NCBI RefSeq assembly: GCF_001641265.1
Contig: NW_020167546.1
Coordinates: forward strand, 1-64,000
Source of the DNA: Pseudogymnoascus destructans
Lineage: Eukaryota; Ascomycota; Leotiomycetes; Thelebolales; Thelebolaceae
DNA length: 64,000 bases
Direction: 5' to 3'
Position numbers and translations under genes: made by a program. Under the pieces are notes generated by a model that was not told the origin of the DNA, searched no databases, and saw only the letters and a list, made by a program, of their open reading frames with translations. Shown piece by piece: positions 1 through 10,945 of the stretch (position 1 is its first letter; every line of letters starts with the position of its first letter).

Positions 1-780
1 CCCCACTCACGCTCCCTATTCACACTCCTCTCACTTACACTTCCCTCTCATTCACACCCCTCTCACTCACACCCCTCTCACTCACACCCCTCTCACTCAC
101 CCTCTCTCACTCACGCCCCTTCACTCACGCCCCTCTCACTCACCCCTCTCTCACCACCCTCTCTCATTCACCCTTCTCTCATTCACCCTTAAACCCTAAC
201 ACTCTCACTAACCCTTCAACCTTACACTCTCACTCACGCTTCTTACCCTCTCACTCACACTTCTCTACCTCTCACCCACCCTTCCTTAACTCTCACTCAC
301 ACTTCATCCCTACCACACTCCTTCACTATTCTCTCACTCACCATTCAACCATCCTTACTTCCCATTTCACCCTTATTCATTCCCATTTACTCCTAACCCT
401 AAACTCCCTGTTACCACCCTCTCACTTCCCGTTTATCCCCATACTATCCTCTCCCTTCCCATTTCCCCAACTCTCACTTCATCTTCAACCCTCTCTCACT
501 TCCCACTTCACTTCCCACTCCACCTCCCCTCTCTCACTTCTACTTCACTTCCCCTTTCCCTCCTCCCACTCTCCTTTAAACTCTACCACTCCCGTTTAAC
601 TCCCTTTCCCTCTCCCACTCTCCCTTTAAACTCTACCACTCCCCATTTAACTCCCTCTCCCTACTTCCCATTTTACTTTCTCGCTTCATTAAAACTCACT
701 TCCTGTTCAAACCTCCCAACTCCCCATCTAACTGCCTCTCACTTCCCATTTCACTCCCCGTTTCCCTTATATAAAACCCT
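1..780. repeat. G-depleted subtelomeric low-complexity DNA
   Basis: The + strand is built of short C/T/A words such as CTCTCACTCAC and ACTTCCC, with only about one G per line for several hundred bases. Short CCCTAA-type telomere words occur at about 186-200 and 392-405. No coding potential is visible. The strand bias and position suggest telomere-adjacent DNA, with the chromosome end to the left. Confidence 0.8.
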
Positions 781-3480
781 ATCAAAATTCCAAAAACCCC
801 ATTACGTTCGTCTCATATAACTACCCTATTAACAATATTAAACCTTTTATTGGACCCATCTTATTCCCAAAAATATATCTCGTCCATTATAATTACTGCC
901 TTTATATAACCCCCCCTCCATCACCCCAAATTCAAAATTCGTCTCTCATTTTATCTCGTATCAAAATTCTGAATACGCCATTCTTTTCCTCTCCAAAAAT
1001 TACCCCTATAACATCCCTTCACCTCCCGTCACCCAACTCAAAACAACACCCCCCCCCCTACTTGACCGAAATCGAATTATCTCCCTTATTTAAACTTGTA
1101 ATAAATTCTGAAAACGCTATTTTGTAAGTCTCGTAAAACTACTCTATTAACGATATTATTTTCGGATATATTTCCCTATCTTATTCCCAAAACTATATTC
1201 TCATCTGTTATAATTATTCCCTTATATATCCTACCCCCTATTCACACCAACTCGAAATTCGTCCCCCATTTCAACTCGTATCGAAATTCTGAAGAAGCCA
1301 TTCTCTTCCGCTTGCAAAACTACCCTATTGACGATATCAAACTATTCCTCTACAATGTCCCCTTACTTCCCCTCATTCCCATCAAAATAACTGCCGCCCC
1401 CCCCCCCCCCCCCCAAACTCAACTGAATTCGAAATTCGCCTTCCATTTCACCTCGTATCAAAATTCCGAAGAAGCCATTCTCTTCCCCTTCAAAAACTAC
1501 CCTATTAACGATATCGAACGCTCCTTATACATCACCTCTATCATAACTTATAATACCTCACTCAATATATTTGCTGCCTTACCTTTGCCACCCGACGGAA
1601 ATCAAAGTAACTCACCCATTTCAATTTGTAACCCTAACCCTAAAGACACCATTCTCTTCTCCTCGTATTTCTCGTCATTTCCTGATGTCGAACGATAAAT
1701 TCTGTCTGTTGCTGCACATGTTATACTTGGGGATAAAAATCGGGTCTTCCTGGAACCCCCCCAAACCACCACCCGTCTAAATCCGGAATATCTCTCTCGT
1801 TTCAAATCGTATCAGAAATACGAAGATGCCATTCCCTTCCCCTTGCAATCCTCTTTTAATACCACCCTCGAACGATAAATTCTGTTGCTTACTGCAAAAC
1901 TTATTGCTCTCCTTATACCTGCCCCCCCCACCATTGCCAGTCGTCTAAATCCGAAATAACTCTCTCGTTTCAAATCATATCAAAATTATGAAGACGCTAT
2001 TTTGTTCCCCTCCAAATTCTCTTTCAGACGTGATGCCGAACGATAAATTCGGCCGCCTATTGCAATACTTATAGCCCCTCATCTGACATACCCTCCTCCC
2101 CCTTCCGCCTGACCATATCCGGAATATCTCCACCGTTTTAATTCGTATCAAAAATCGGAGGACGCCATTTGATTCCCCTTGTAATTCTCTATCATTGACG
2201 ATGACGAACGTTAAGATCGGGTTGTCGCTTCAAAAGTTATCACCCCTCAAGAACTATGCCTCCCTTCCACCCCCTGTCACCTACCACCCACCAAAATCCG
2301 AAATAACCAACCCAATTTGAATCGTACTGAAATTCAGAGTACGCCATTTTATTCCTCTTGAAACGCGCTTCAATTTGCCGTGTTGAACGTTAGATTCCGT
2401 CTGTCGATTGAGAAGTTATTGGCCTTCGAAAATTAAGGTCCACTGGCCCCCTTGCCACCAACCATCCGTTTAAATCCGCAATAACTAACTCACTTCTACT
2501 CGTATTAGAAATCGGAGGACGCCATTTTCTTCCCCTTGTAAATCTCTTTGAATTACGACATCGAACGTTACGCCTTGCCTCTCGGTCCGGGTTTTATACC
2601 ACTTCCCGTTCCATGCCCTCTTCTTCTTAATCACCCATCGAAATCCGTTATAACACAATCATTTCAACTCGTATCAAAAATCGGAGGAGGCCATTCGATT
2701 CTGCTTGCAATTATCTTTCAATGGCGCTATCGAACGTTGAGTTCTGCGCACCGCTGCAAAAGTTATACCACGTCTCATATGTACAACCCCACCCACTGCT
2801 GCCCGTCTAAATCATAAATATCTTCACCATTTTAACTCGGATCACAAATCGGGATACGCCATTCGATTCCCATTGTAAATCTCTTCCATTAACGATGCCG
2901 ACCGTTAAGTTTCGGCCGTCGCTGCAAAAGTTGGAATCCTTCTCACATGTTGCCATGGGGCCCCATTTCCTGGGCCCGGCCCAACAAATCCGAAATAACT
3001 TACTTGTTTCAAGCCGTATCAAAAATCGTAAGAGGCCATTCGATTCCTCTTGTAAATCTCTTTCAATGACGATACCGAACGTTAGCTTTCGACCGTAGCT
3101 GCAAAAGTTATAATCCTTCAAAGTAGGTGCTCCACCACACCCACTGATGCCCCAGCGAAATCTGCAATATCTCACCCGTCTCAACTCATATCACAAATCG
3201 GAGGACGTCATTTGATTCGTCTTGCAAATCTCTTTTATTAACGCCATCGAACGCACCATCTGCATGCCGCGTCAGGATATTACAATCCATCCTATAACAT
3301 GCTCCCCCAATCACCCCTCCCATGCATCGCCCGACCAAAACCGGAATGTCTCCACCATCTGAAGTCTGATCAACAATCAGAGTACGTCAATTTGTTCCCC
3401 TTGCAAAGCTGCACAAGAGACGTCAGCGAACATTTACATCGGTCGCGAGGCTGTCAACTTACAGTCCTTGCAAGAACGTG
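781..3480. repeat. Degenerate tandem array, unit about 170 bp
   Basis: A recurring block can be followed through roughly 14-16 units: CGTATCAAAAAT(C/T), then GAGGACGCCATT, then TTCCCCTTGTAAATCTC, then CGAACGTTA and GCAAAAGTTATA. CGTATCA-type words fall near 956, 1276, 1455, 1805, 1975, 2143, 2503, 2680, 3015 and 3185. Units nearest the end are poorest in G and inner units have more even composition. A short run of telomere repeats (ACCCTAACCCTAAA) sits at 1631-1644. Open frames here are incidental. Confidence 0.8.
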
Positions 3481-3510
3481 AGTTCGAAAATGGGCCATGG
3501 GACAAGCTCC

Positions 3511-4544
3511 CTACTCCTCCTCACCTGGCTGCCAGTTGCTCTGCTTCGTGAAGAAGACGCAGGAGTAGCGCGTGCCCTCGAAGGGTGCGATCCAGTGCTC
3601 GAGGACTGCAGAGCGGAACAGGACAACATCCCCTGGCTGGAAGGGAATCTTATAACCAAGGGCTGGCAGGCACAGCTCCCCTCCTTCGAACTCTCCAAAG
3701 CAGGCCATCGCAACCCAGCCATCCAGCACATCGTGGTTGTCCTTGTGTGGCCCAACCTGGGCGTTTATCAGGATCGCGAGGCAGTGCCAGCAGCTCCTGT
3801 TCTGAACTCGCAGACCTCCAGCTCAGGCGTGGCTGCACACTCGCGGAGGTAGTTCTGCCTGTACTGCTCGTAGGCCCTGGGATCGATCTCCTGGAAGAGC
3901 CTCCCAATGGTCTGCGCGAGGGGGGCCATCTTCTTGTAGAGGGCCAGGGTGGCCCCGAAGCCATTTCCAGTCCTGCGCATGTCAGAGCAGATGGTGGGAG
4001 GCGAATTTGTCTGGCCTGTGGCGTGCCACAACCCAAGGTGGTAGACTCCCCACTTCTTCCCCTCGCGCTCAGCCTTCCTGGCCTGCTCCATCTCGTGCCT
4101 CTTGTCACTGCTGGGCTTGGGGGGTGGCGCGAGCTCCGTGTACTGCTCAATGGCACCAGCCATGAGGCGGCAGAGGTCCTTGTTCCTGTCCGGGAGGCTC
4201 AGCCTCCCCCTCATGTAGACGAGGAGCTGCTCTGGGTCCTTGTCAGCAGAGTTGAAGACGGTGACGGGCTGGATGTCGAGGCCATCCTTCCCACCATCCT
4301 TGGGGATGCCCTGGAGCAGCGTGAGGTGCTTGCTGAGCTCGAGGCCCTGCTCCAGTGTGGTGGTGACCTTGGGGTTGGCTGGCGTGATGAGGTTGGTCCA
4401 GGCGAGGTCTGTGGTGATGACCCGGGCATTGCCGCGGAACTTGGCCTTCCAGTTATGGGAGAACTCCCTCCTCTCCTTCCACTCATATGGCGAGTGGGCT
4501 GTGTGGTGCTGGTGGCGCTTCTGGATGGAGGGTACTGGTGGCAT
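3511..4544 (-). pseudogene. 2OG-Fe(II) dioxygenase-like gene with one frameshift
   Basis: Two overlapping minus-strand frames join into one protein. The first (4544 to about 3768, 258 aa) carries an unknown N-terminal region. The second (ends 3511) carries the oxygenase core: GPHKDNHD supplies an HxD iron motif, LEHW a distal His, and GTRYS the Arg that usually binds 2-oxoglutarate. The frame changes by one base near 3765-3790, so the gene is broken, unless an unusual splice or a sequencing error explains it. No TET/JBP or other named family is recognised with confidence; similarity is to the fungal 2OGFe oxygenase superfamily. The start codon lies 5 bp from the first minisatellite unit. The gene is GC-rich, unlike the array on its left. 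Confidence 0.6.
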
Positions 4545-4548
4545 GGTG

Positions 4549-5469
4549 TCGCGAGCTCAGGTCTTGATGGTACCTCACTATAAGATGGTATAGTCTAGGA
4601 TCCCCAAAGGCAGATGACACAGGATGGTGTGCCCCTCTTGACACTCGAGACTGAGCTGTGTGCTGGCGTGAAGAAAGCGTGGAAAAATGTTGGGTGGTTG
4701 TTGCGCGAGCTCAGGTTTTGATGGTACCTCACTATAAGATGGTATAGTCTAGGATCCCCAAAGACAGATGACACAAGATGGTGTGCCCCTCTGCCACTCG
4801 AGACTGAGCTGTGTGCTGGCGTGAAGAAAGTGTGAAGAAATGTTGGGTGGTTGTTGCGCGAGCTCAGGTTTTGATGGTACCTCACTATAAGATGGTATAG
4901 TCTAGGATCCCCAAAGACAGATGACACAAGATGGTGTGCCCCTCTGCCACTCGAGACTGAGCTGTGTGCTGGCGTGAAGAAAGTGTGAAGAAATGTTGGG
5001 TGGTTGTTGCGCGAGCTCAGGTTTTGATGGTACCTCACTATAAGATGGTATAGTCTAGGATCCCCAAAGACAGATGACACAAGATGGTGTGCCCCTCTTG
5101 ACACTCGAGACTGAGCTGTGTGCTGGCGTGAAGAAAGTGTGGAAACATGTTGGGTGGTTGTTGCGCGAGCTCAGGTTTTGATGGTACCTCACTATAAGAT
5201 GGTATAGTCTAGGATCCCCAAAGACAGATGACACAAGATGGTGTGCCCCTCTGCCACTCGAGACTGAGCTGTGTGCTGGCGTGAAGAAAGTGTGAAGAAA
5301 TGTTGGGTGGTTGTTGCGCGAGCTCAGGTTTTGATGGTACCTCACTATAAGATGGTATAGTCTAGGATCCCCAAAGACAGATGACACAAGATGGTGTGCC
5401 CCTCTGCCACTCGAGACTGAGCTGTGTGCTGGCGTGAAGAAAGTGTGAAGAAATGCCGGGTGGTTGCCG
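4549..5469. repeat. Minisatellite, 153-bp unit, six copies
   Basis: Units start at CGCGAGCTCAGG near 4549, 4704, 4857, 5010, 5164 and 5317, and a truncated CGCGAG follows at 5470. Spacing is 153 bp except where CTCTTGACACTCG replaces CTCTGCCACTCG (+1 bp) and in the first unit. Copies are nearly identical, implying recent homogenisation. Because 153 is a multiple of three, a 51-residue peptide repeats in the minus-strand frame; this is probably incidental. Confidence 0.95.
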
Positions 5470-6310
5470 CGCGAGAAGGAAAAAATGTGTAAAGGACTAA
5501 GTTTGGACTTGACGGTAGAAGTTCTGATATAGACTGAGACGAGCCACGCCCGCTAGCTGCGTGGCAACTCACATGACTGACCACCCCATCAAAATTGGGT
5601 TGAAAAAAAAAAACGTCGAGATCTGAGGCCGGGAGGAGCATGGCTGCGTTCGTCTGGGCGAGGGCTACGCAGTTACATGAAAAGGGGGATGGATTTGATG
5701 GCATCTCGCTAAGAAAATGGCGATCTCGGTTAAAAAATGCCCCATCTTCTAACCCTGGTCGGGAGAGGCCATGGCAGTGGTGTGGACATGGGAGTTGCAT
5801 GTTGGGATTCGTCCTTGCCAGTCTCACCTGGGTATGTAATTATAAGATAATCGTACGAGTATCAGAACTAGAGTATTGCCTCGAAATATCCCAAGGGCTA
5901 GTCTGGTATTCGAGCTATGGGGGTCTATAAACGCTTCCGATTAATTGGGGGTGATGGGGAGGGGGCAGCCCATGCCCTAAACATAGCAACGATCAATGTT
6001 CGGGAGTGTCACAACCAAACGCGGTTAGGCGAAAACCTTAAAAAGATGTCAACCCTACATCTCGAGTTCGACGTTTAATATACAGCTTATATTGCTGTAA
6101 TAAGATCATATGTATTGGCGGTATGTGTCATCGTCAGTAATTTAATGCAGTTCATATCTCGTCGAGGAGTGTGATTATTATAATCCGTTCCAATTTATTT
6201 AAATTGCAGAGAATAATATTTCTCAACTCACGACATAATTAATATGGCTCTATGGCTACAGTCTATATTATAAATACATGGCGCTACCAGTCGAACACCC
6301 ATTCGCTAGT
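5470..6310. other. Intergenic region, no gene seen
   Basis: This stretch begins with the tail of the minisatellite and turns AT-rich after about 6000. Open frames reading into the minisatellite have no recognisable domain. It contains the 3' flank of the helicase gene, which ends at 6311. Confidence 0.6.
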
Positions 6311-9300
6311 TTAATATGCCTCGAACTCGAGCAGCGCTGCTGCTGCGATCTTTACCCCCCAGATGCCCTTCCCACCTGCAAACTCGGCCACCTGCCCACA
6401 CCATGACAGGAACACATCCACGTCATTGAACGCCCCTGCTGCCCCTGCCCTCACTGCCTGCTCACCGAACCTCTCCTGCAGCCACTGTTCGCCCCCAGTC
6501 TTGTGGAACACGCCGTAGCAGAGCGGCATCACGATGTCTGCGTACCTGCACTGCTCGAGGCCACTGGCCGGGTCTGCACGTTGACAGACCGACTGTGGGT
6601 TGTAGCACCAGTAGCACGCCGCGAAAGCTGAGATCCATGGCCCGCGGCCCTGCCCCCTCCTTCTGGCCTGGTCGCGCGCCCTGAAGAAGTCGAACCGCTG
6701 GTGGCACTTGGTGAACTGGTGGTCCCACTGCTCCCTGAGCCCTCGACAGAGCAGGCACGTCCCCTTCACGGTGAGGAGGTCCTCCTTGTAGCGGCTGAGC
6801 TCGAGGTATGCCAAACGCCGCTTCTCGTGGATGGCTGCACTCCCTGTGTGCGGCATTGCCTCTGTGGCATCGTCACGGGGCACGTGTGATGGGCTGGGGC
6901 CACTGCTGCAGACATCGCACGCCACATCATCCCTGGTGCCATCGCACTGCCGAAGCTCTGATGCCTCATCGAGGTGCACACTCAGACACGTGCGCCTGCA
7001 CTCCCGGCCTTCGAGGTAGCGGTAGAGTGCCCTCGTCTCGACATCCATACCGGCGTTGCCCGCCTGCAACTGCCACTTGTGCGGCAGGAGCACGGCTGAG
7101 TATGCCTCCCTCCCATCGCGCCCAGCCCGACCGGACTCCTGCGCAAAGTCGACGAGGGAGCGTGGCTCGTCCAGGTGCATGACGAGCCGGACATGTGGGT
7201 AGTCGAAGCCGGCGCTAAGGGCCGACGTCGCCACAATGTATGGCAGCTCGGGTGTGGTGAGCCACGTCCTGAGCAGCTCCTGCTTCTCCTCTGCCGTGCC
7301 GGCCATCGCGGTGTAGACCGGGCAGCGGAGCAGGCTGCCCAGGTCCTGTGCCTCCTCCCGTGTCCGCACGTAGAGTATGATCTTGTCTCGGGTCTGGTCG
7401 AGCAGCCCGCTCGCCCGCCACGCGTCCCTGGCCCTCCGCGCGCCCTCTTCTAGCAGGCTCCCCTGCCCTGTGGCCCGCTGCACGAGGTACGAGAGGTTCC
7501 GCCTGTTCGTTGAGGCCCGCACGACCTTTGGCTTCACGAGGTTGTTCTGCCTCTCGAACGCGGCCTGTAGCATTGGCGGCAGGGTGGCCGTCAGGTAGAC
7601 GAACTGCGTGCGCACGCTGCGGATGAGGGCGAGGTCGGCCATGGCGTGACGGTACTCGGACGCCGTGATTGTGAGGTGCGCCTCGTCTATCACGACGCGG
7701 CCGAGCTGCTGCGTCGCGGCCAGCCTGTGCGCATACGCCCGGAACTGAGACGTGCTCGCGGCCTCGACCGTGACGAACACCAGCGGTGCGTCCCGCTCCT
7801 CGCCCGGGGCCCACACGAGGTGGTCTATCCCGAGCTCCTGCACACGCCGCAGCAGGTCGCCACGCAGGGACACGAGCGGCAGCACGAGGATCGTCACGCC
7901 CGCATCAGGCAGGACACAGGGCAGCATGAACAGCAGGCTCTTCCCCTCGCCGGTGCCCAGGATGACGACGACCTGCTCCGTCCATGACATGACGACCGTC
8001 ATCGCCCGCTCCTGTGCGGCCGACTTCCACTGCAGCTTGTCGTCGTGGTAGAGCCCCCTTGCGCACTTCAGCAGGGCTGCAGCAGACCACCTCTTCCGCG
8101 GCCGGTGCACGCCCACGGCAATCCTCTTCAGCATCCGCGGCCTGTCGGACCCTGCCACCTCTGCCGCCTCGCGCTTCCTCTTCCCTGCTGCTGCGACCGC
8201 ATCCCCGAGCACCGTGTCGAGATCCCACAGCCCCCTCCACAGGGATGACGCGCGCAGGTTCCGACGGATGAGGCCATCCCACACATTCCCAAAGTTCGCG
8301 TTCAGCTGGTTCGCGTAGCTGCGGTTCACCACCCGCGTGCTGTGGTTCCGCTGCCTCGTCATGGTCCGGATGTCATCCTCCATCTCCTCTGCATCCTCAT
8401 CGTCGTCGTCGGCCCCGATGCCCTCGAAGCACGCAAGGTCGCCCGCAAACTTGGTCTTCACAATGTTGACCGTCATCTGGCGCCAGTTGGCGATGTGCAG
8501 CCGTGGCACCTTGGCCCGCACGCACGCCTGCTCCATGCACCGCGTCAGCCGGTTGTCGGCCCACACGGCCCCGTCCTTCCACCACAGGTACGCGGACATG
8601 ATTGCGCGTGGGGAGGACTGGCGCAGGAAGGCCTGGCGGAGCGGCACGACGTAGACGAGGTAGTCCAGCAGGAGGTCTCCGATGGCGGCTGGCAGGAAGC
8701 GGATGTTGTTCTTGAACCTGCCCGTCTGCTGCTGGCCCTTGTGGTAGGTGGTGTGCAGCATCACGAGCCCGTGCTTGAGGTAGACGCTACGCCTCCGCTG
8801 CGTGTTGCGCCAGGTGAGGGAGAACAGCTCGCTCTCGCGCAGCGGCTGGCCCGAGGCCATGTGGATGAGGACGAGGAGCCGCTTGAGGAACTCGTCAGTG
8901 ACGGCCTCGTACTGGTCGATGGCCTTCTGTCGCCACATGACCCTCATGACCCCTGCATCAGCCTCTCCATCCTCTCCATCCTCAGCAGTAGGTGCAGCAG
9001 TGGTGTCGAGGAATGACGCTCGGAGTGACTGCGACTCCCGTATGACATTGCGCAGTGAGCCCGCGAGCGGCTTCAGCAGTGCCGCGTTCTCCCGGTGCTC
9101 GCCAAAGTGCCAGCTAAAGTTGTCGGCGTCGAGGTTGTCCTTGAGTGCCCACGCGCGCATCCGTGGCAGGCCCGCTGCGCCAAACATGAGCTCGCCGTGC
9201 AGCAGATGCTGCGCCTGCCTGAACTCCGACAGCAGCAGCTGCTGCACCTCGTCCATGTTCAGGTCGACGTCCCTGTAGGTGAGGATCTGCTCGTCCTCGT

Positions 9301-10945
9301 CCCAGTGCGCCTGGTGCGAGCCCACTCCGTCCTTCGACACCGCGAACAGCAGCAGGCGCCAGCCCAGTATCTCGCCCATGGGCGTCTCCGTGTCCGGCCG
9401 CAGGTACTGCTCGCAGATGCTGTTGATGTGCTCGAGCGTGCTGCCGGCGCCCGACCTCTCGAGGTATGCGGCCGTGCTGAAGATGAGCAGCTGCACAGCC
9501 CAGATCAGGCCGGACAGGCAGCTGTTGAAGTTGCCCGGCTCCTTCCACGACTTGGTGCGTGGCTTGACGCTCAGCATCGCGCAGAAGCTGAGGAGCGGCG
9601 AGCTGAAGCGGTCGCCGCCGAACTCGTGGCAGACGAGGGCCATGCAGAGGGATCGGAGGGCGTCGTTCAGCGCTAAGCGGTCTCCGTCGGCAGCGCACTC
9701 CAGGGCGGCCTCCCAAGCTGTCGTCTGCTCGTCCGTCAGCCGGATCCGGTCCTCGGGGCGCCTGCCCTGGTCCGCGCTCAGAGGTGGCGTGAAGTGGCTG
9801 CCGCAGTAGGCGACGCGGTAGCAGTACGCCATGAACTGCTTCCAGTACCCAAAGTTTGTGCGCAGTGTGGATGGCTCCTTCTTGGGGTCGAAGCCGCGCA
9901 CCCTGCCTGCCCTGCAACTGGCTGGTGCCGATGAGGTAGGGGCGCCATGGAAGCGGCTCAGCGCGAGCTGCCTCGGCCACGTCAGCATGCAGTCCGGCCC
10001 GTCGAAGCACCAGCCGTGCACCTCAGCGAGGATCTCGTCCATAACCTCGAGCATCAGGAACAGCTCGGGCTCTCCCTCATCTGCGCTCTTCGGCAGCGCA
10101 AAGGAGGCGTGCATCTCGTCCTTCTCTAGGCCCCGCACGTGGTTCTCGATGCCAGTCCGCCTCAGCCACGGGACCGCAGCCGAGGGGTGGCTGTCGAAGC
10201 CGTGCACCTTGTTGCCCTCCGTCTTGATGTCGTCCGCTACCATGGTCGCGTCCGCGTCGGCCAGGTCGAAGAAGGCCTGCTCCTGCGGCTCGAGGGCGAT
10301 GGCGGCAGTAGCTGCGTCCCCTTCCGCCCTGTCGTCGTCTGTAACCACAAAGTACCGGACATGCTCGGTCTTTGCGAAGAAGGTCTGCACCGTGCATCTC
10401 TGCCACGCGCCACCCTCACTCTGCTGCGACGGCTTCTGCCCGTGCTCCCGGGACACGTGCGCCCTGATGGCCGGCCCGGACCGGGTCAGGGTCGGCCGGC
10501 CGTCGTCGCAGAGGATGCAGGAGAATGCCGGATGGCGGCGCAGTCCCTCGATGGCGATGCAGGGCTGGTCTGGCAGGGCGACCTGTCCCGGGGGCCGCAG
10601 CTCATGCGTCGCGAAGAGGTCGAGCAGGGTGCGCAGCTCCGGCCCCTTGAGGTCGTGGGGTGGGTGCCTCAGGTGCCACTCCTGGCTGGCGCGCGCGGGC
10701 ATGAGGCAGGTCCCGCAGTCGCGGCAGAGCAGCACCCCGTGAGTTGCGAGGTAGGAGAAGCTGGCCGCCATCCTTCCCTTGCGCGAGCGGTGTGTGTGCG
10801 CTATTCGCCCTTCGTTGCATGCTCTGTATGCGTGCTTGATGCGCCTGCGCCGTCCCGGGGGTCTCCCAATTTGCTGCACAATAATCGCTCCACAATGGCC
10901 CGTGCGCGCGCGAGCGACAGGGGTCGCTCGCGTGGGGATTCCCAA
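6311..10945 (-). CDS. Telomere-linked RecQ-type helicase with OrsD-like and tyrosine-recombinase-like regions
   Basis: A single uninterrupted 1544-aa frame. Residues about 60-190 hold paired CxxC/HxxxH-type motifs (CRDCGTC, CILCDDG, HVSREHG) typical of the OrsD domain. Around 699-880 the order GQPLRESEL, HIANWRQ, NHSTRVVNRSYA resembles tyrosine-recombinase boxes (Arg, box II, His then Tyr). The helicase follows: Walker A GTGEGKS near 997, DEAH near 1085, YLTATLPP, and QESGRAGRDG near 1271. A Cys-rich tail (CLLC, CYWCYNPQSVC) may bind zinc. The first Met is at 10945, but a Met 58 codons later (10771) just before the OrsD motifs may be the true start. Such helicases lie next to telomeres in many fungi and are thought to help maintain chromosome ends; the function of this copy is inferred. 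Confidence 0.85.
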   Translation of the reverse strand: MGIPTRATPVARARTGHCGAIIVQQIGRPPGRRRRIKHAYRACNEGRIAHTHRSRKGRMAASFSYLATHGVLLCRDCGTCLMPARASQEWHLRHPPHDLKGPELRTLLDLFATHELRPPGQVALPDQPCIAIEGLRRHPAFSCILCDDGRPTLTRSGPAIRAHVSREHGQKPSQQSEGGAWQRCTVQTFFAKTEHVRYFVVTDDDRAEGDAATAAIALEPQEQAFFDLADADATMVADDIKTEGNKVHGFDSHPSAAVPWLRRTGIENHVRGLEKDEMHASFALPKSADEGEPELFLMLEVMDEILAEVHGWCFDGPDCMLTWPRQLALSRFHGAPTSSAPASCRAGRVRGFDPKKEPSTLRTNFGYWKQFMAYCYRVAYCGSHFTPPLSADQGRRPEDRIRLTDEQTTAWEAALECAADGDRLALNDALRSLCMALVCHEFGGDRFSSPLLSFCAMLSVKPRTKSWKEPGNFNSCLSGLIWAVQLLIFSTAAYLERSGAGSTLEHINSICEQYLRPDTETPMGEILGWRLLLFAVSKDGVGSHQAHWDEDEQILTYRDVDLNMDEVQQLLLSEFRQAQHLLHGELMFGAAGLPRMRAWALKDNLDADNFSWHFGEHRENAALLKPLAGSLRNVIRESQSLRASFLDTTAAPTAEDGEDGEADAGVMRVMWRQKAIDQYEAVTDEFLKRLLVLIHMASGQPLRESELFSLTWRNTQRRRSVYLKHGLVMLHTTYHKGQQQTGRFKNNIRFLPAAIGDLLLDYLVYVVPLRQAFLRQSSPRAIMSAYLWWKDGAVWADNRLTRCMEQACVRAKVPRLHIANWRQMTVNIVKTKFAGDLACFEGIGADDDDEDAEEMEDDIRTMTRQRNHSTRVVNRSYANQLNANFGNVWDGLIRRNLRASSLWRGLWDLDTVLGDAVAAAGKRKREAAEVAGSDRPRMLKRIAVGVHRPRKRWSAAALLKCARGLYHDDKLQWKSAAQERAMTVVMSWTEQVVVILGTGEGKSLLFMLPCVLPDAGVTILVLPLVSLRGDLLRRVQELGIDHLVWAPGEERDAPLVFVTVEAASTSQFRAYAHRLAATQQLGRVVIDEAHLTITASEYRHAMADLALIRSVRTQFVYLTATLPPMLQAAFERQNNLVKPKVVRASTNRRNLSYLVQRATGQGSLLEEGARRARDAWRASGLLDQTRDKIILYVRTREEAQDLGSLLRCPVYTAMAGTAEEKQELLRTWLTTPELPYIVATSALSAGFDYPHVRLVMHLDEPRSLVDFAQESGRAGRDGREAYSAVLLPHKWQLQAGNAGMDVETRALYRYLEGRECRRTCLSVHLDEASELRQCDGTRDDVACDVCSSGPSPSHVPRDDATEAMPHTGSAAIHEKRRLAYLELSRYKEDLLTVKGTCLLCRGLREQWDHQFTKCHQRFDFFRARDQARRRGQGRGPWISAFAACYWCYNPQSVCQRADPASGLEQCRYADIVMPLCYGVFHKTGGEQWLQERFGEQAVRAGAAGAFNDVDVFLSWCGQVAEFAGGKGIWGVKIAAAALLEFEAY

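Noticed and set aside
4595..5387. Open frames encoding a repeated 51-residue peptide on the minus strand
   Set aside because: They arise only because the 153-bp minisatellite unit is a multiple of three; frame breaks where units gain one base, and no domain is visible.
5345..5827. 160-residue minus-strand frame next to the minisatellite
   Set aside because: Low-complexity, no domain, and ends inside the repeat array.
8342..10742. Long plus-strand frames opposite the helicase gene
   Set aside because: GC-rich antisense shadows; they lack domains and recur identically in both duplicated copies.
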